Below are positions 26,017-34,374 of a stretch of DNA of 64,000 bases, piece after piece. The DNA is taken from contig NZ_BOOP01000011.1 in NCBI RefSeq assembly GCF_016863295.1, positions 186,001 to 250,000 of the forward strand, given 5' to 3'. The position numbers and the translations under genes are program-made. The notes under the pieces were generated by a model. That model had not been told where the DNA came from. It did not search any database and saw only the letters and a program-made list of their open reading frames with translations. The stretch comes from Planotetraspora phitsanulokensis (GTDB lineage Bacteria; Actinomycetota; Actinomycetes; Streptosporangiales; Streptosporangiaceae). The first letter of the stretch is position 1; every line of letters starts with the position of its first letter.

Positions 26017-27113
26017 CGGAAGAGTCCTTCAAGTCGACGTTGGGCGCGTTTGTCGGCGGCCACCCAGGCGTCTTCGACGTGGGTGCGATGTGGGTGTATG
26101 TACCTCATGGTCGTGACCACCCATTGGTGTCCGAGTAGTTCCTGCACGGCCATCAGGTCCATTCCAGTGGTGTAGAGCTGAGACGCGCAGAAGTGGCGCA
26201 GGACGTGCGGGGATAGCCGCCCAGCCCAAGCTGGAAGGTGCCGTTCGACGACTTCCTCGAGGGAGGCGCGTAGCCGGTCATCGCTGATTCGCCTGTTCCC
26301 TCCTGCGGCATTCTTCCGCTCCGAAGGGAACAGGGGTGCGCCGTGCCGGGTGTGATCGTCACCGAAGGCGCCCCAGACGTCCTCGACGTACCACCGCAAG
26401 GATGTGTCGGCGTCGTTGATGAGGGGGACGACGCGTTCTTTGGGGCCGCTGCCATGGGCTCCCTTACCCTTGCGGACATGTAGCTTGCCGAAGCGGCCGA
26501 GCTTCCACTTCACGTCATGGATGTCCAGGTGACGGGTTTCGTTGATGCGTAGTCCAACGTCCGTGATCAGCCTGAGAGCGGTGTAGTTCCGAGCTGAAGT
26601 GGCGAACTTTCGGCAGCTGACGAGATCTTCACGCCAGCCGGCGAAGAGCCGTTCGACCTCCTCGGCAGTGGGTGGGATGCGTATCCGTCCCTGGTGGCCT
26701 CCTCTCGGCCTGTTCATCTCGTCCAGGGGCGACTCGATCGCACGGCCGGTGAGGTTGTACAGCTCAACCTTGTGGCGTAGTTCAAGGTATTCGAAGAAGA
26801 TCGACAGAGTCTGGGCCTTGCCAGAACGGGTGCTCGGGGCGGCCCCGCGGTGGACGGCACCTAAGTAGCGATCGACATCCGCTGGTTCGAGTTCCCATAG
26901 TGGCCGCCCGAACCAGCGCCGGATCTGCTCCAGGTTGGACCCGTCGCGCTGGATAGTGAGGTCCGACAACCCGCTGGAGGCTCGCGCGAGCACGAACCCT
27001 GCGAAAACGTCCGTCTCGAAGTCGGCCAGTTCCTCAGCGGTCGCGGGTACTCGCGACTCTCGGAGATCTCGCACTGCGGCAAGAGCCATGCAGCCATCCA
27101 CCTCCAAGCTCAC
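26013..27113 (-). CDS. Tyrosine-type site-specific recombinase/integrase (TnpA-like)
   Basis: 366 aa. N-terminal core-binding (SAM-like) domain about residues 28-120 (FAGFVLARASSGLSDLTIQRDGSNLEQI). The catalytic domain has Arg in TDVGLRINETRHLDI, the HxxR box SPHVLRHFCASQL, LLGHQ and the nucleophile Tyr in TTMRYIHPH. All catalytic residues are present, so the enzyme looks active. GTG 27113 opens the frame; ATG 27089, about ten bases after GGAGG, is an equally likely start. First gene of the element's operon. Confidence 0.9.
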   Translation of the reverse strand: MSLEVDGCMALAAVRDLRESRVPATAEELADFETDVFAGFVLARASSGLSDLTIQRDGSNLEQIRRWFGRPLWELEPADVDRYLGAVHRGAAPSTRSGKAQTLSIFFEYLELRHKVELYNLTGRAIESPLDEMNRPRGGHQGRIRIPPTAEEVERLFAGWREDLVSCRKFATSARNYTALRLITDVGLRINETRHLDIHDVKWKLGRFGKLHVRKGKGAHGSGPKERVVPLINDADTSLRWYVEDVWGAFGDDHTRHGAPLFPSERKNAAGGNRRISDDRLRASLEEVVERHLPAWAGRLSPHVLRHFCASQLYTTGMDLMAVQELLGHQWVVTTMRYIHPHRTHVEDAWVAADKRAQRRLEGLFR

Positions 27114-27143
27114 TTGGACAGCAGTCTTCCGCCTGAAGCTATG

Positions 27144-27168
27144 AAAGTCTCAGGAATCATGAGACTTT
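27144..27168. promoter_or_regulatory. Palindromic candidate operator upstream of the recombinase operon
   Basis: Perfect inverted repeat AAAGTCTCA-N7-TGAGACTTT, 30 bases upstream of the GTG at 27113, in an AT-richer stretch. Its position and symmetry suit binding by the element's XRE regulator. Confidence 0.5.
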
Positions 27169-27274
27169 AGCAAACCGTTGAGAAGCAAGGGGATGGCTTC
27201 ATCAACTGAGGTCAGAGGTAGTGAAGGGGTTAGGTAGGGCGAGGGCCTTCAGGCGAACTCAAGGGAGATGTAAC

Positions 27275-27742
27275 TGGGTCGGCGTCGACGAGCAACGTCC
27301 TCGCTCCCGTCCGGGAGGACGTGAGGGCCAGCGAGGCCGACAGGACCGTGGCCCCCGCGCCTCCGCTGCCGCCCACGACGCACAACACGGTGCCCGACCT
27401 GGTCACCGGGTCGGCGAGCTCCCCCAGTTCCTCGACGAGAAGCCGCTCCTCCTGAGGCAGTTCGAGCACCGCCTGCGCCCCCACGGCCACACATCTGCGC
27501 CACATGTCCGGGTCGTCGTGGACCCGGGTCACGAGCAGGACGTTCTGTCGTGGCGGCGGCGCGACCGCGGCCAGAGCGTCGGCGAGGTCACCTCCGACGA
27601 CCACGAGCGGAGCCTGGGTCCAGTACGGCCGGGCGTGGCCCGCCGCATGGGCGACGTCCATCTCCACTCCGGCGGCCGCGGCGACGCGCAGCAGATCGTC
27701 GAGCAGTTCCTGGTCGTCGGTGATGGCCAAGGGCCGGTGCAT
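27275..27742 (-). pseudogene. ssd: 5' fragment of ssd, interrupted by the mobile element
   Basis: 156 native residues from MHRPLAITDDQELL to the strand TLLVDADP; 14 foreign residues then follow to a stop at 27230. Features include a receiver-like N-terminal domain and a degenerate deviant Walker A, CVVGGSGGAGATVLSASLA. The ATG at 27742 has a GGGAG ribosome-binding site. The remainder is at 23459-24027. A truncated N-terminal protein of 170 residues could still be made, but it would lack the rest of the ATPase fold. Confidence 0.9.
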
Positions 27743-27889
27743 CGGTCTCTCCCTGTCGGTCGGGGAGACCACCGTGCTCTGTCCCGCATCCCCGGCCGAT
27801 GCCCGAACGCCGCTCTGTGGACGAGCACCCGGCCTGTGGACGACGGCGGCACGCGCAGGCAGGCCGTACCGCACAGGGAATCCAGGACG

Positions 27890-27985
27890 GAAGAGAAAGC
27901 AGGCGACCCCCGCTGGGGGGGATAGCGGGGGTCGCCAACCGGTCCGGCTCTGGGGGGGTAGAGCCGGTTCCGTTTTAGAGGAAAG
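27890..27985 (-). ncRNA. 6C RNA (two C-loop hairpins)
   Basis: Two adjacent perfect hairpins on the minus strand carry runs of seven C in their loops. The 5' one has arms CCGGCTCT/AGAGCCGG (27944-27967) with loop ACCCCCCC. The 3' one has 13-base arms GGCGACCCCCGCT (27902-27936) with loop ATCCCCCCC and is followed by a T-rich stretch that fits a terminator. This is the actinobacterial 6C sRNA motif; in mycobacteria (B11) it also lies beside ssd. C-rich loops pair with G-rich ribosome-binding regions of target mRNAs. Exact ends are estimated. Confidence 0.9.
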
Positions 27986-28095
27986 TCATTGGAAGGGGGC
28001 CACCGCGTGGCAAGTCGCACATGCTAGGCCTCCTTCGGAAGAGACACACCGTATGCTGCCCGATCAATATGAGGTTCGTCGAGCATCCTCTCTAA

Positions 28096-28124
28096 ACTGA
28101 GTCAGTTTTTTTCACTGAGTCAGT
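28096..28124. repeat. Direct repeat ACTGAGTCAGT, two copies, 18-base period
   Basis: Copies at 28096-28106 and 28114-28124, separated by a T tract. Each copy is nearly palindromic. They lie about 110 bases upstream of the presumed 6C RNA start and read as ACTGACTCAGT on the 6C strand. Possible regulator sites. Confidence 0.6.
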
Positions 28125-28459
28125 CTCGACTGTGGACATCCGCGGCCGGTTCCGGTAGGGCCGCCCGTCACACCGAGTGAAATCGACAGCCCAAGCGAGC
28201 TCCAACGGTGGAGACTCATCCTTACCGCCATAAGACCATACAAATACCTGTTTCCGGAAGACTGTGATCCTCGTAAAGGTCTTGGTCTCGGGGTTTCCAA
28301 CCGAAGCAATCGGACGTAGAAAGGGCTTACGGACCTGAGGGTCCGCGTACGGCCGCAGGGCACCCACGCGCGACCAGCCGCGGGAGGCGTGCCGAGACGG
28401 GCTTGACCCGGTCCGGCAGATTCGAGGTGCACGCTTGGTAACCCAGCGTGACGTACCAG

Positions 28460-28489
28460 GGACGGCGTTCCATCACAGGGACGCCGTCC
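28460..28489 (+). terminator. Hairpin resembling an intrinsic terminator, plus strand
   Basis: Nine-base arms GGACGGCGT/ACGCCGTCC with a 12-base loop, followed by GCTTTGTCT. No annotated plus-strand gene precedes it. It is either the end of an unrecognised transcript or a chance structure. Confidence 0.35.
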
Positions 28490-28564
28490 GCTTTGTCTCC
28501 GGCTGATCATCTCCACCACCTCCCCGCACCTCCCGCCCCACCGTTCCCCGACCCTCGATCTCAG

Positions 28565-29341
28565 TCAGCGCGACAATGCCTCGCAGACTGCGGTGGTCTC
28601 GCGGGCTCCCAGGACCGTGGCCTCGGCGCAGTGCCGCACCCACGTCCCCACGCCGTCGGCGGTGCCCGTGAGATAGGCCCGCAGGCTCTCGCCGTACGCG
28701 TCGCCGAGGTCGGCGTGGCCCACCTCGACGGCCACGAGCGACTTGGGGTCGAGCCCGTGCTCCACGAGCGTCAGCCGCGCGGCCGCTCTGGCGACCACAC
28801 CGTCCACCACTCCGAACGGCCGGAGCACGACCAATTCGGCGTGCACGATCGCCGACAGGACGAGCGCCGGCGCCTGCGAGGCGGCCGAGACCAGCTCCGC
28901 CAGCGCGCTCATCCGCGCCGCGGTCTCCTCGGGACCCGGCGCGGCGCCGATTCCGAGCGGGTCGGCGGAGGTCGGCGCAATCCTCGGCCGGCCGGGATCC
29001 GCGGTCAGACCGGTCGCCGCGAGAGTGTGCAGCCGGGCGAGGACCTGAGGAGGGGCGGACCGCCACGTCTTGCCGAGCCGTCCGAGCTCGGCGGAGGCCC
29101 GCAGCGCGCCCTGCACGACGGGGTCGGCGACCTCGCCCCGCCGGAGCGGGTCCAGCTCCACCTCGACGCCTTCCAGCGACGCGGAGGCCCGAGCGCCGCG
29201 GAGCGCGGACTCCGCCGACACCTCGGGGCTCCTGCGACGGAGCAGCCGGTGTCCGTAGAGGCGGTCGACCGCCTCCCGAGCCTCCTGGACGGCCTGGGGC
29301 ACGCCGGGCAGCTCGGCGATGGCGGCCAATGGGTCCTTCAC
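28565..29341 (-). CDS. Fic-fold protein with degenerate active-site motif
   Basis: 258 aa, helical. The region AELVVLRPFGVVDGVVARAAARL corresponds to the Fic loop HPFxxGNGRxxR, but His is replaced by Arg and GNGR by DGVV; an upstream AS(A)SLEGVEVE segment resembles the family's inhibitory helix area. Fic enzymes AMPylate target proteins and need that His, so this copy should not be catalytic in the usual way. Soluble, no signal peptide. The GTG start is uncertain because no clear ribosome-binding site precedes it. The gene lies between the ssd/6C region and acs in the conserved block; I know of no function. Confidence 0.7.
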   Translation of the reverse strand: MKDPLAAIAELPGVPQAVQEAREAVDRLYGHRLLRRRSPEVSAESALRGARASASLEGVEVELDPLRRGEVADPVVQGALRASAELGRLGKTWRSAPPQVLARLHTLAATGLTADPGRPRIAPTSADPLGIGAAPGPEETAARMSALAELVSAASQAPALVLSAIVHAELVVLRPFGVVDGVVARAAARLTLVEHGLDPKSLVAVEVGHADLGDAYGESLRAYLTGTADGVGTWVRHCAEATVLGARETTAVCEALSR

Positions 29342-29621
29342 AGGGACCGACCCTACCGGCCAGTAGGGGTCGTTCGGCGAGCCGGTTGAGCCGCTGAGCG
29401 CATGAAATGCTCTTATATCCCTCTAAACGACTGTTTTATCAGCGACAGCGCTATTAACGAGGACAAGAGATGGTCACACCGGGTAGCCGTAGGCTGCCTG
29501 TGGACCTACCCGGATTACTTGTACTTTGCGCCCCTGGCCTGGTGAAGTGGGACACGACATCCACGGCTTGGCCGAGGCGGCCGAACGAAAGTGATTCCAC
29601 AACGCTGTGAAGGAGTACGGA

Positions 29622-31598
29622 GTGGCCCCCGAGACCCCCGGTCACGAGACCCAGGAGACGCTGTCGAACCTGCTGAGTGAGACGCGGCGGTTCGCCCCAC
29701 CGGCCGACCTGGCAGCGGCAGCGAACATCACGGCGAGCGCATACGAGGAGGCCGCCGAGGACCGGCTCGCCTTCTGGGAGCGCGCGGCCGAGCGGCTGAC
29801 CTGGGCCCAGCCCTGGGAGACCACCCTGGAGTGGAATCCCCCCTTCGCCAAGTGGTTCATCGGCGGCAAGCTGAACGTCGCCTACAACTGCGTCGACCGC
29901 CACGTCGAGGCCGGCAGGGGCGACAAGGTCGCCTACTACTGGGAGGGCGAGCCCGACGGCGACAGCCGTACGATCACGTACGCGGACCTCCAGCAGGAGG
30001 TCTCGAAGGCGGCGAACGCCCTCGAGGAGCTGGGCGTCCGCAAGGGCGACCGGGTCGCCATCTACATGCCGATGATCCCCGAGCTGCCGATCTCGCTGCT
30101 CGCCTGCGCGCGCATCGGCGCGATCCACTCGGTCGTCTTCGGCGGCTTCTCGGCCGCGGCGCTGAAGAGCCGCATCGACGACGCCGACGCCAAGGTCGTC
30201 ATCACGGCCGACGGCGGCTACCGGCGCGGGGCGCCGAGCGCGCTCAAGCCGACCGTCGACGAGGCGGTGGAGCAGTGCCCGAGCATCGAGCACGTGCTCG
30301 TCGTCCGCAGGACCGGCCAGGACGTCGCGACCACCGACAAGGACGTGTGGTGGCACGACATCGTCGACCGCCAGCCGTCCGAGCACGAGGCCGTGCCGCA
30401 CGACGCCGAGGACCCGCTGTACATCCTGTACACGAGCGGCACCACCGGGAAGCCCAAGGGGATTCTGCACACCACCGGCGGCTACCTCACGCAGGTCGCC
30501 TGGACGCATCACGCGGTCTTCGACCTCAAGCCCGACAGCGACATCTACTGGTGCACCGCCGACATCGGCTGGGTGACCGGGCACTCCTACATCGTGTACG
30601 GCCCGCTCGCCAACGGCGCGACCAGCGTGATCTACGAGGGCACCCCTGACACTCCGCACCGGGGCCGGTTCTGGGAGATCGTCCAGAAGTACGACGTGAC
30701 GATCCTCTACACCGCGCCGACGGCGATCAGGACGTTCATGAAGTGGGGCGACGACATCCCCGCCAAGTACGACATGTCCTCGCTGCGGGTGCTCGGGTCG
30801 GTCGGCGAGCCGATCAACCCCGAGGCGTATGTGTGGTACCGCGAGCACATCGGCGGCGACCGCTGCCCGGTCGTCGACACGTGGTGGCAGACCGAGACGG
30901 GCGCCATCATGATCAGCCCGCTGCCCGGCGTCACCGCCGCCAAGCCCGGCGCGGCGATGCGTCCGCTGCCCGGCATCTCGGCCGACGTCGTCGACGACCA
31001 GGGCGTTTCCGTGCCCGACGGCGGCGGCGGCTTCCTCGTCGTCCGCGAGCCCTGGCCGTCCATGCTCCGCACGATCTGGGGCGACGACAAGCGGTACATC
31101 GACACCTACTGGTCGCGCTTCGACGGGATGTACTTCCCCGGCGACGGCGCCAAGCGCGACGCGGACGGCGACCTGTGGCTGCTCGGCCGGGTCGACGACG
31201 TCATGCTGGTCTCCGGCCACAACATCTCGACGACCGAGGTCGAAAGCGCACTGGTCAGCCACCCGAAGGTCGCCGAGGCGGCCGTCGTGGGGGCGACCGA
31301 CCCGGTCACCGGGCAGGCGATCGTCTCGTTCGTGATCCTGCGCGGCAACGTGGAGGAGAGCGACCACATCGCGGCCGAGTTGCGCGCCCACGTGGCCAAG
31401 GAGCTCGGGCCCATCGCCAAGCCGCGTCAGATCCTGGTCGTGCCCGAGCTGCCCAAGACCCGGTCCGGCAAGATCATGCGTCGCCTGCTCCGCGACGTGG
31501 CCGAGAACCGTTCGCTCGGTGACGTCACCACGCTCACCGACAGCTCGGTGATGAACCTCATCTCCGAGAAGTTGCCGAGCGCCAAGAGCGAGGACTGA
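29622..31598 (+). CDS. acs: Acetate--CoA ligase (acetyl-CoA synthetase)
   Basis: 658 aa, full length. AMP-forming activation of acetate to acetyl-CoA in the cytosol. The A3 loop is [11 protein letters not shown] (near residue 275), then [16 protein letters not shown]5 DTWWQTETG and the hinge region [14 protein letters not shown]. The C-terminal Lys that is acetylated in known enzymes sits in [16 protein letters not shown] 29622 is preferred over GTG 29607 because AAGGAG ends six bases before it. A strong terminator follows the stop. Same place as Rv3667. Confidence 0.96.
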   Translation: MAPETPGHETQETLSNLLSETRRFAPPADLAAAANITASAYEEAAEDRLAFWERAAERLTWAQPWETTLEWNPPFAKWFIGGKLNVAYNCVDRHVEAGRGDKVAYYWEGEPDGDSRTITYADLQQEVSKAANALEELGVRKGDRVAIYMPMIPELPISLLACARIGAIHSVVFGGFSAAALKSRIDDADAKVVITADGGYRRGAPSALKPTVDEAVEQCPSIEHVLVVRRTGQDVATTDKDVWWHDIVDRQPSEHEAVPHDAEDPLYILYTSGTTGKPKGILHTTGGYLTQVAWTHHAVFDLKPDSDIYWCTADIGWVTGHSYIVYGPLANGATSVIYEGTPDTPHRGRFWEIVQKYDVTILYTAPTAIRTFMKWGDDIPAKYDMSSLRVLGSVGEPINPEAYVWYREHIGGDRCPVVDTWWQTETGAIMISPLPGVTAAKPGAAMRPLPGISADVVDDQGVSVPDGGGGFLVVREPWPSMLRTIWGDDKRYIDTYWSRFDGMYFPGDGAKRDADGDLWLLGRVDDVMLVSGHNISTTEVESALVSHPKVAEAAVVGATDPVTGQAIVSFVILRGNVEESDHIAAELRAHVAKELGPIAKPRQILVVPELPKTRSGKIMRRLLRDVAENRSLGDVTTLTDSSVMNLISEKLPSAKSED

Positions 31599-31614
31599 GC
31601 CGGTCGGCCAGTCG

Positions 31615-31643
31615 GGGGCGCGGGTGCACGGCACCCGCGCCCC
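31615..31643 (+). terminator. Terminator after acs
   Basis: Perfect 13-base arms (GGGGCGCGGGTGC) with a three-base loop, 17 bases after the acs stop, followed by TTCG. Confidence 0.8.
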
Positions 31644-31727
31644 TTCGCGTGCTTGGGTAGCCTTGTCCCCAGGTGTGCCGGGAAGTCTGGTCGGCGAACT
31701 GACAGCAGCCGATCCGCGGGGGAGACG

Positions 31728-32930
31728 ATGGACCGACCCACCCAGGGACGGCCGCCCAGGTCCGCGGTCGCCTACGCCCAGCGGATGGCCGAGGCGCTGC
31801 GAACGGAGACCATCGGCGGAGTCGTGGTCCTCGTCGCCACCGCCATGGCGCTGATCTGGGCGAACTCCCCCTGGGGTCCGTCGTACGACGCGCTCAGGAA
31901 CGCCGTCGTCGGTCCGATGGACCTGACGCTCTACCAGTGGTCGGCTGAGGGCCTGCTCGCGATCTTCTTCTTCGTCGCCGGTATCGAGGTCAAGGAAGAG
32001 TTCGTACACGGCGAGCTGAGAACCCTCAAAAGAGCCGCGCTGCCGGTGCTCGCCGCCTTCGCGGGCATGGCCGTACCGGCGCTGTTCTACCTGGCGGTGA
32101 GCTGGGGCGTTCCCGGAGCCGCCCGAGGCTGGGCGATCCCGATGGCCACCGACATCGCGTTCGCCCTCGCCGTCCTCGCCGTGACGGCCTCGGCCATGCC
32201 CGCCGCGCTGCGCGTCTTCCTCCTCACGCTGGCCGTCGTGGACGATCTCGGCGCGATCACGGTGATCGCCCTGTTCTACAGCGAGAAGGTCCACGTCCTG
32301 CCGTTGCTCGGATCGGCGGCCCTCCTGGCCGTGTACGGGTTCCTCCAGCGGCGGCGGTTCCGCAACGTGGCCGTCTACGTGGCGCTCGGCCTCGCCGCCT
32401 GGAGCCTCATGCACGAGAGCGGCGTCCACGCGACGGTCGCCGGGGTGGTGTGCGGGCTGCTGACCAGGACCGGCGGCGAAACGGACGGCTCACCCTCGCC
32501 CGCGGGACGTGCCGCCCACTTCGCGCGCCCCCTCTCCGCCGGGCTGGCGGTGCCCGTGTTCGCGTTCCTCGCGGCGGGGGTGAGACTGGACCCGGCGTCG
32601 CTCGGCTCGGTCTTCACTGACAGGATCGCCTTGGGCGTCGTGGTCGGGCTGGTCGCCGGCAAGTTCGCCGGGGTGTTCGGAGGGGCCTGGCTGTCGGTCC
32701 GCCTCGGGTTCGCGCGGATCAGCGACGACCTGCGCTGGCGCGACCTCGCGGCGGTGTCGGTCCTCGCCGGGATCGGTTTCACGGTCTCCCTGCTCATCGG
32801 CGACCGGGCCTACCCGGGCTCCGATCGTGTGACGACGGCGGTGCTGACCTCCAGCCTGATCGCCGCGGCCCTCGCGTCCGCCCTTCTTCACGTGCGCGTA
32901 CAGGCGCGAACACGACATGATGTCCCGTAG
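31728..32930 (+). CDS. nhaA: Na(+)/H(+) antiporter NhaA
   Basis: 400 aa, about 11-12 membrane helices. NhaA exchanges external protons for internal sodium. Diagnostic segments: FFFVAGIEVKEEFVHGEL near residue 85, the PMATDIAFALAVLA region (about 140), the Asp pair in LTLAVVDDLGAITVIALFY (about 165) and the C-terminal IGFTVSLLIGDRAY. ATG 31728 has GGAG four bases upstream; the frame runs on upstream without support. Length is standard. Confidence 0.94.
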   Translation: MDRPTQGRPPRSAVAYAQRMAEALRTETIGGVVVLVATAMALIWANSPWGPSYDALRNAVVGPMDLTLYQWSAEGLLAIFFFVAGIEVKEEFVHGELRTLKRAALPVLAAFAGMAVPALFYLAVSWGVPGAARGWAIPMATDIAFALAVLAVTASAMPAALRVFLLTLAVVDDLGAITVIALFYSEKVHVLPLLGSAALLAVYGFLQRRRFRNVAVYVALGLAAWSLMHESGVHATVAGVVCGLLTRTGGETDGSPSPAGRAAHFARPLSAGLAVPVFAFLAAGVRLDPASLGSVFTDRIALGVVVGLVAGKFAGVFGGAWLSVRLGFARISDDLRWRDLAAVSVLAGIGFTVSLLIGDRAYPGSDRVTTAVLTSSLIAAALASALLHVRVQARTRHDVP

Positions 32931-32950
32931 ACGCAGATAGGAGATCGCAG

Positions 32951-33436
32951 ATGCCCGAGGACGAATCGCTCGGTGCCCTGGTCGCCCAGGCCAGCAATCA
33001 AATCTCGACCCTCGTCCGTTCGGAGATCGAGCTGGCCAAGGCCGAGCTCAGGTTCGACGCGAAGCGAGTCGGCACGGCCGCCGGTCTGTTCGGGGCCGCC
33101 GCCTTCATCGCGCATCTGTGCCTCATCCTGGCCTCGTTCACCATCGCGTACGGGCTGGTCGCGCTCGGGTTGTGGACATGGGTGGCGTTCCTCATCGTCA
33201 CGGTCTTCTACCTCGTGGTCGCCGCGGTGATGAGCCTCATCGGGTACCGCCGTCTGAAGGGCCTGTCGGGGATGAAGCGCACCGCCCGGTCGCTGAAGAC
33301 CCTCGCGAGTGGCCCGGAGGAGGACGAGGCCCCGGCGGCCGCCCCCGCGACGTCCACGTCCACCCCGCCGCCGTACACCGGCCCCACCGCCGGGCAGGTC
33401 GGCGCACACCGGGAGTCCATCAGCGATGGCACTTGA
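32951..33436 (+). CDS. Phage-holin-superfamily (DUF1469-like) membrane protein
   Basis: 161 aa. An amphipathic N-terminal helix (LGALVAQASNQISTLVRSEIELAKAEL) is followed by two membrane helices (about residues 45-70 and 75-100) and a Pro/Ala/Thr-rich cytoplasmic tail. This layout is the actinobacterial holin-superfamily III/DUF1469 type and matches the position of Rv3669. It has an AGGAGATC ribosome-binding site before the ATG and overlaps the hydrolase gene by 11 bases. Function unknown; the hydrolase is its likely partner. Confidence 0.8.
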   Translation: MPEDESLGALVAQASNQISTLVRSEIELAKAELRFDAKRVGTAAGLFGAAAFIAHLCLILASFTIAYGLVALGLWTWVAFLIVTVFYLVVAAVMSLIGYRRLKGLSGMKRTARSLKTLASGPEEDEAPAAAPATSTSTPPPYTGPTAGQVGAHRESISDGT

Positions 33437-34346
33437 CGAGTCCGTGGTCCGGATCGAGGGCCCGTGGACCCATCGCGACGTCCACGCCGGGGGCACCCGG
33501 TTCCACGTCGTGGAGGCGGGTGAGGGGCCGCTGGTGCTGCTGCTCCACGGCTTCCCCCAGTTCTGGTGGACCTGGCGGCACCAACTCGTGTCCCTCCCCG
33601 CCGCCGGATACCGCGCCGTCGCGGTCGATCTCCGGGGGTACGGCGCGAGCGACAAGCCTCCCCGCGGCTACGACCTGCCCACGCTCGCCGTGGACGCCGC
33701 CGGGCTGATCCGCGCCCTCGGCGAGACGGGGGCCGTCGTGGTCGGCCACGACTGGGGCGGGCTGCTCGCCTGGACGATGAGCGTGCTCGACCCGAAGGTC
33801 GTTCGCCGCCTGGTGCCCGTGGGGGCTCCCCATCCCCTGCGGATGCGCGCGGCCCTGCTGACCGACATCTTCGGGCAGATACGGGCCAGCGGGCACGCCC
33901 TGGCGTTCCAGGTCCCGATAATGCCGGAACGCCGGCTGACGGCCGACGGAGGCGCGTTCGTAGGGCGTCTGCTCGAGGCGTGGGCGGGGCCGGAGTGGCC
34001 TCCCGGCGACGTGCGGCGCACGTACCAGGACGCGTTCCGCGTGCCGGGAGTCGCCCACTCGGCGCTGGAGTACCACCGCTGGTTCGGGCGCTCCCAGCTC
34101 CGGCCCGACGGGCTGCGCTACGCCAGGCAGATGCGAAAGGAGATCGAGGCGCCCACCCTGCAACTGCACGGGGCGCTCGACACGTGCGTGCTCCCCCGGA
34201 CCGCCCAGGGTTCCAGCCGGTACGTCGCCGCGCCGTACCGGTGGCGGCAGATCGACAGGACCGGGCACTTCCCGCACGAGGAGCGGCCGGACCAGTTCGA
34301 CACCGAGTTGATCTCCTGGCTCACCGACCCAGAACCCGACCGATGA
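33426..34346 (+). CDS. Epoxide-hydrolase-like alpha/beta hydrolase (EphE-like)
   Basis: 306 aa. Oxyanion-hole motif HGFPQFWWTW, nucleophile Asp in GHDWGG (Asp rather than Ser, as in epoxide hydrolases and haloalkane dehalogenases), LRGYGASDKP before it, and the catalytic His in RTGHFPHEE. A cap domain lies about residues 135-225. In Mycobacterium the gene in this place is ephE (Rv3670). The ATG at 33426 starts inside the holin-like gene, indicating coupled translation. The physiological substrate is not known. Confidence 0.88.
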   Translation: MALDESVVRIEGPWTHRDVHAGGTRFHVVEAGEGPLVLLLHGFPQFWWTWRHQLVSLPAAGYRAVAVDLRGYGASDKPPRGYDLPTLAVDAAGLIRALGETGAVVVGHDWGGLLAWTMSVLDPKVVRRLVPVGAPHPLRMRAALLTDIFGQIRASGHALAFQVPIMPERRLTADGGAFVGRLLEAWAGPEWPPGDVRRTYQDAFRVPGVAHSALEYHRWFGRSQLRPDGLRYARQMRKEIEAPTLQLHGALDTCVLPRTAQGSSRYVAAPYRWRQIDRTGHFPHEERPDQFDTELISWLTDPEPDR

Positions 34347-34374
34347 CTGTGCCCAAGCCCGCCTCCCCCTTGGG

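Larger units (their letters stand above)
24028..27274. mobile_element. 3.25-kb Tn554-like element (tyrosine recombinase, XRE regulator, zinc-ribbon tyrosine recombinase) inserted in ssd
   Basis: The insert lies between codons for DADP and LGGG of ssd. It holds three overlapping genes read on the minus strand. Junctions are ...GCCCAGGG|CAGTGC on the left and TAACTG|GGTCGGCG... on the right; no long direct repeat is visible, and at most two or three G residues could be a shared core. Each end carries a short inverted repeat: TTCAG-N5-CTGAA at 24039-24053 and TTC-N4-GAA at 27248-27257, possible recombinase arms. Base composition is lower in GC than the flanks. Two recombinases plus one small protein recall Tn554 (TnpABC) and RIT elements, but the small protein here is an XRE regulator. 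Exact ends are uncertain by a few bases. Confidence 0.85.
27986..28564. other. Intergenic region upstream of 6C RNA; no confident gene
   Basis: Less GC-rich than its surroundings. It contains the TGACTCAGT direct repeats, a hairpin CGGACC-N3-GGTCCG near 28330, a hairpin CACGCT-N9-AGCGTG near 28430 and the terminator-like hairpin at 28460-28489. Minus-strand frames of 91 and 135 codons exist, but they lack GC3 bias and ribosome-binding sites. A structured plus-strand transcript ending at 28490 is conceivable. Confidence 0.4.

Noticed and set aside
28092-28367. Minus-strand frame of 91 codons next to 6C RNA
   Set aside because: No GC3 bias or ribosome-binding site; ends within the TGACTCAGT repeat.
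29454-32429. Minus-strand open frame of 991 codons
   Set aside because: It is the antisense shadow of acs and nhaA. Its translation is His/Arg/Asp-rich without domains, as expected opposite GC3-rich genes.
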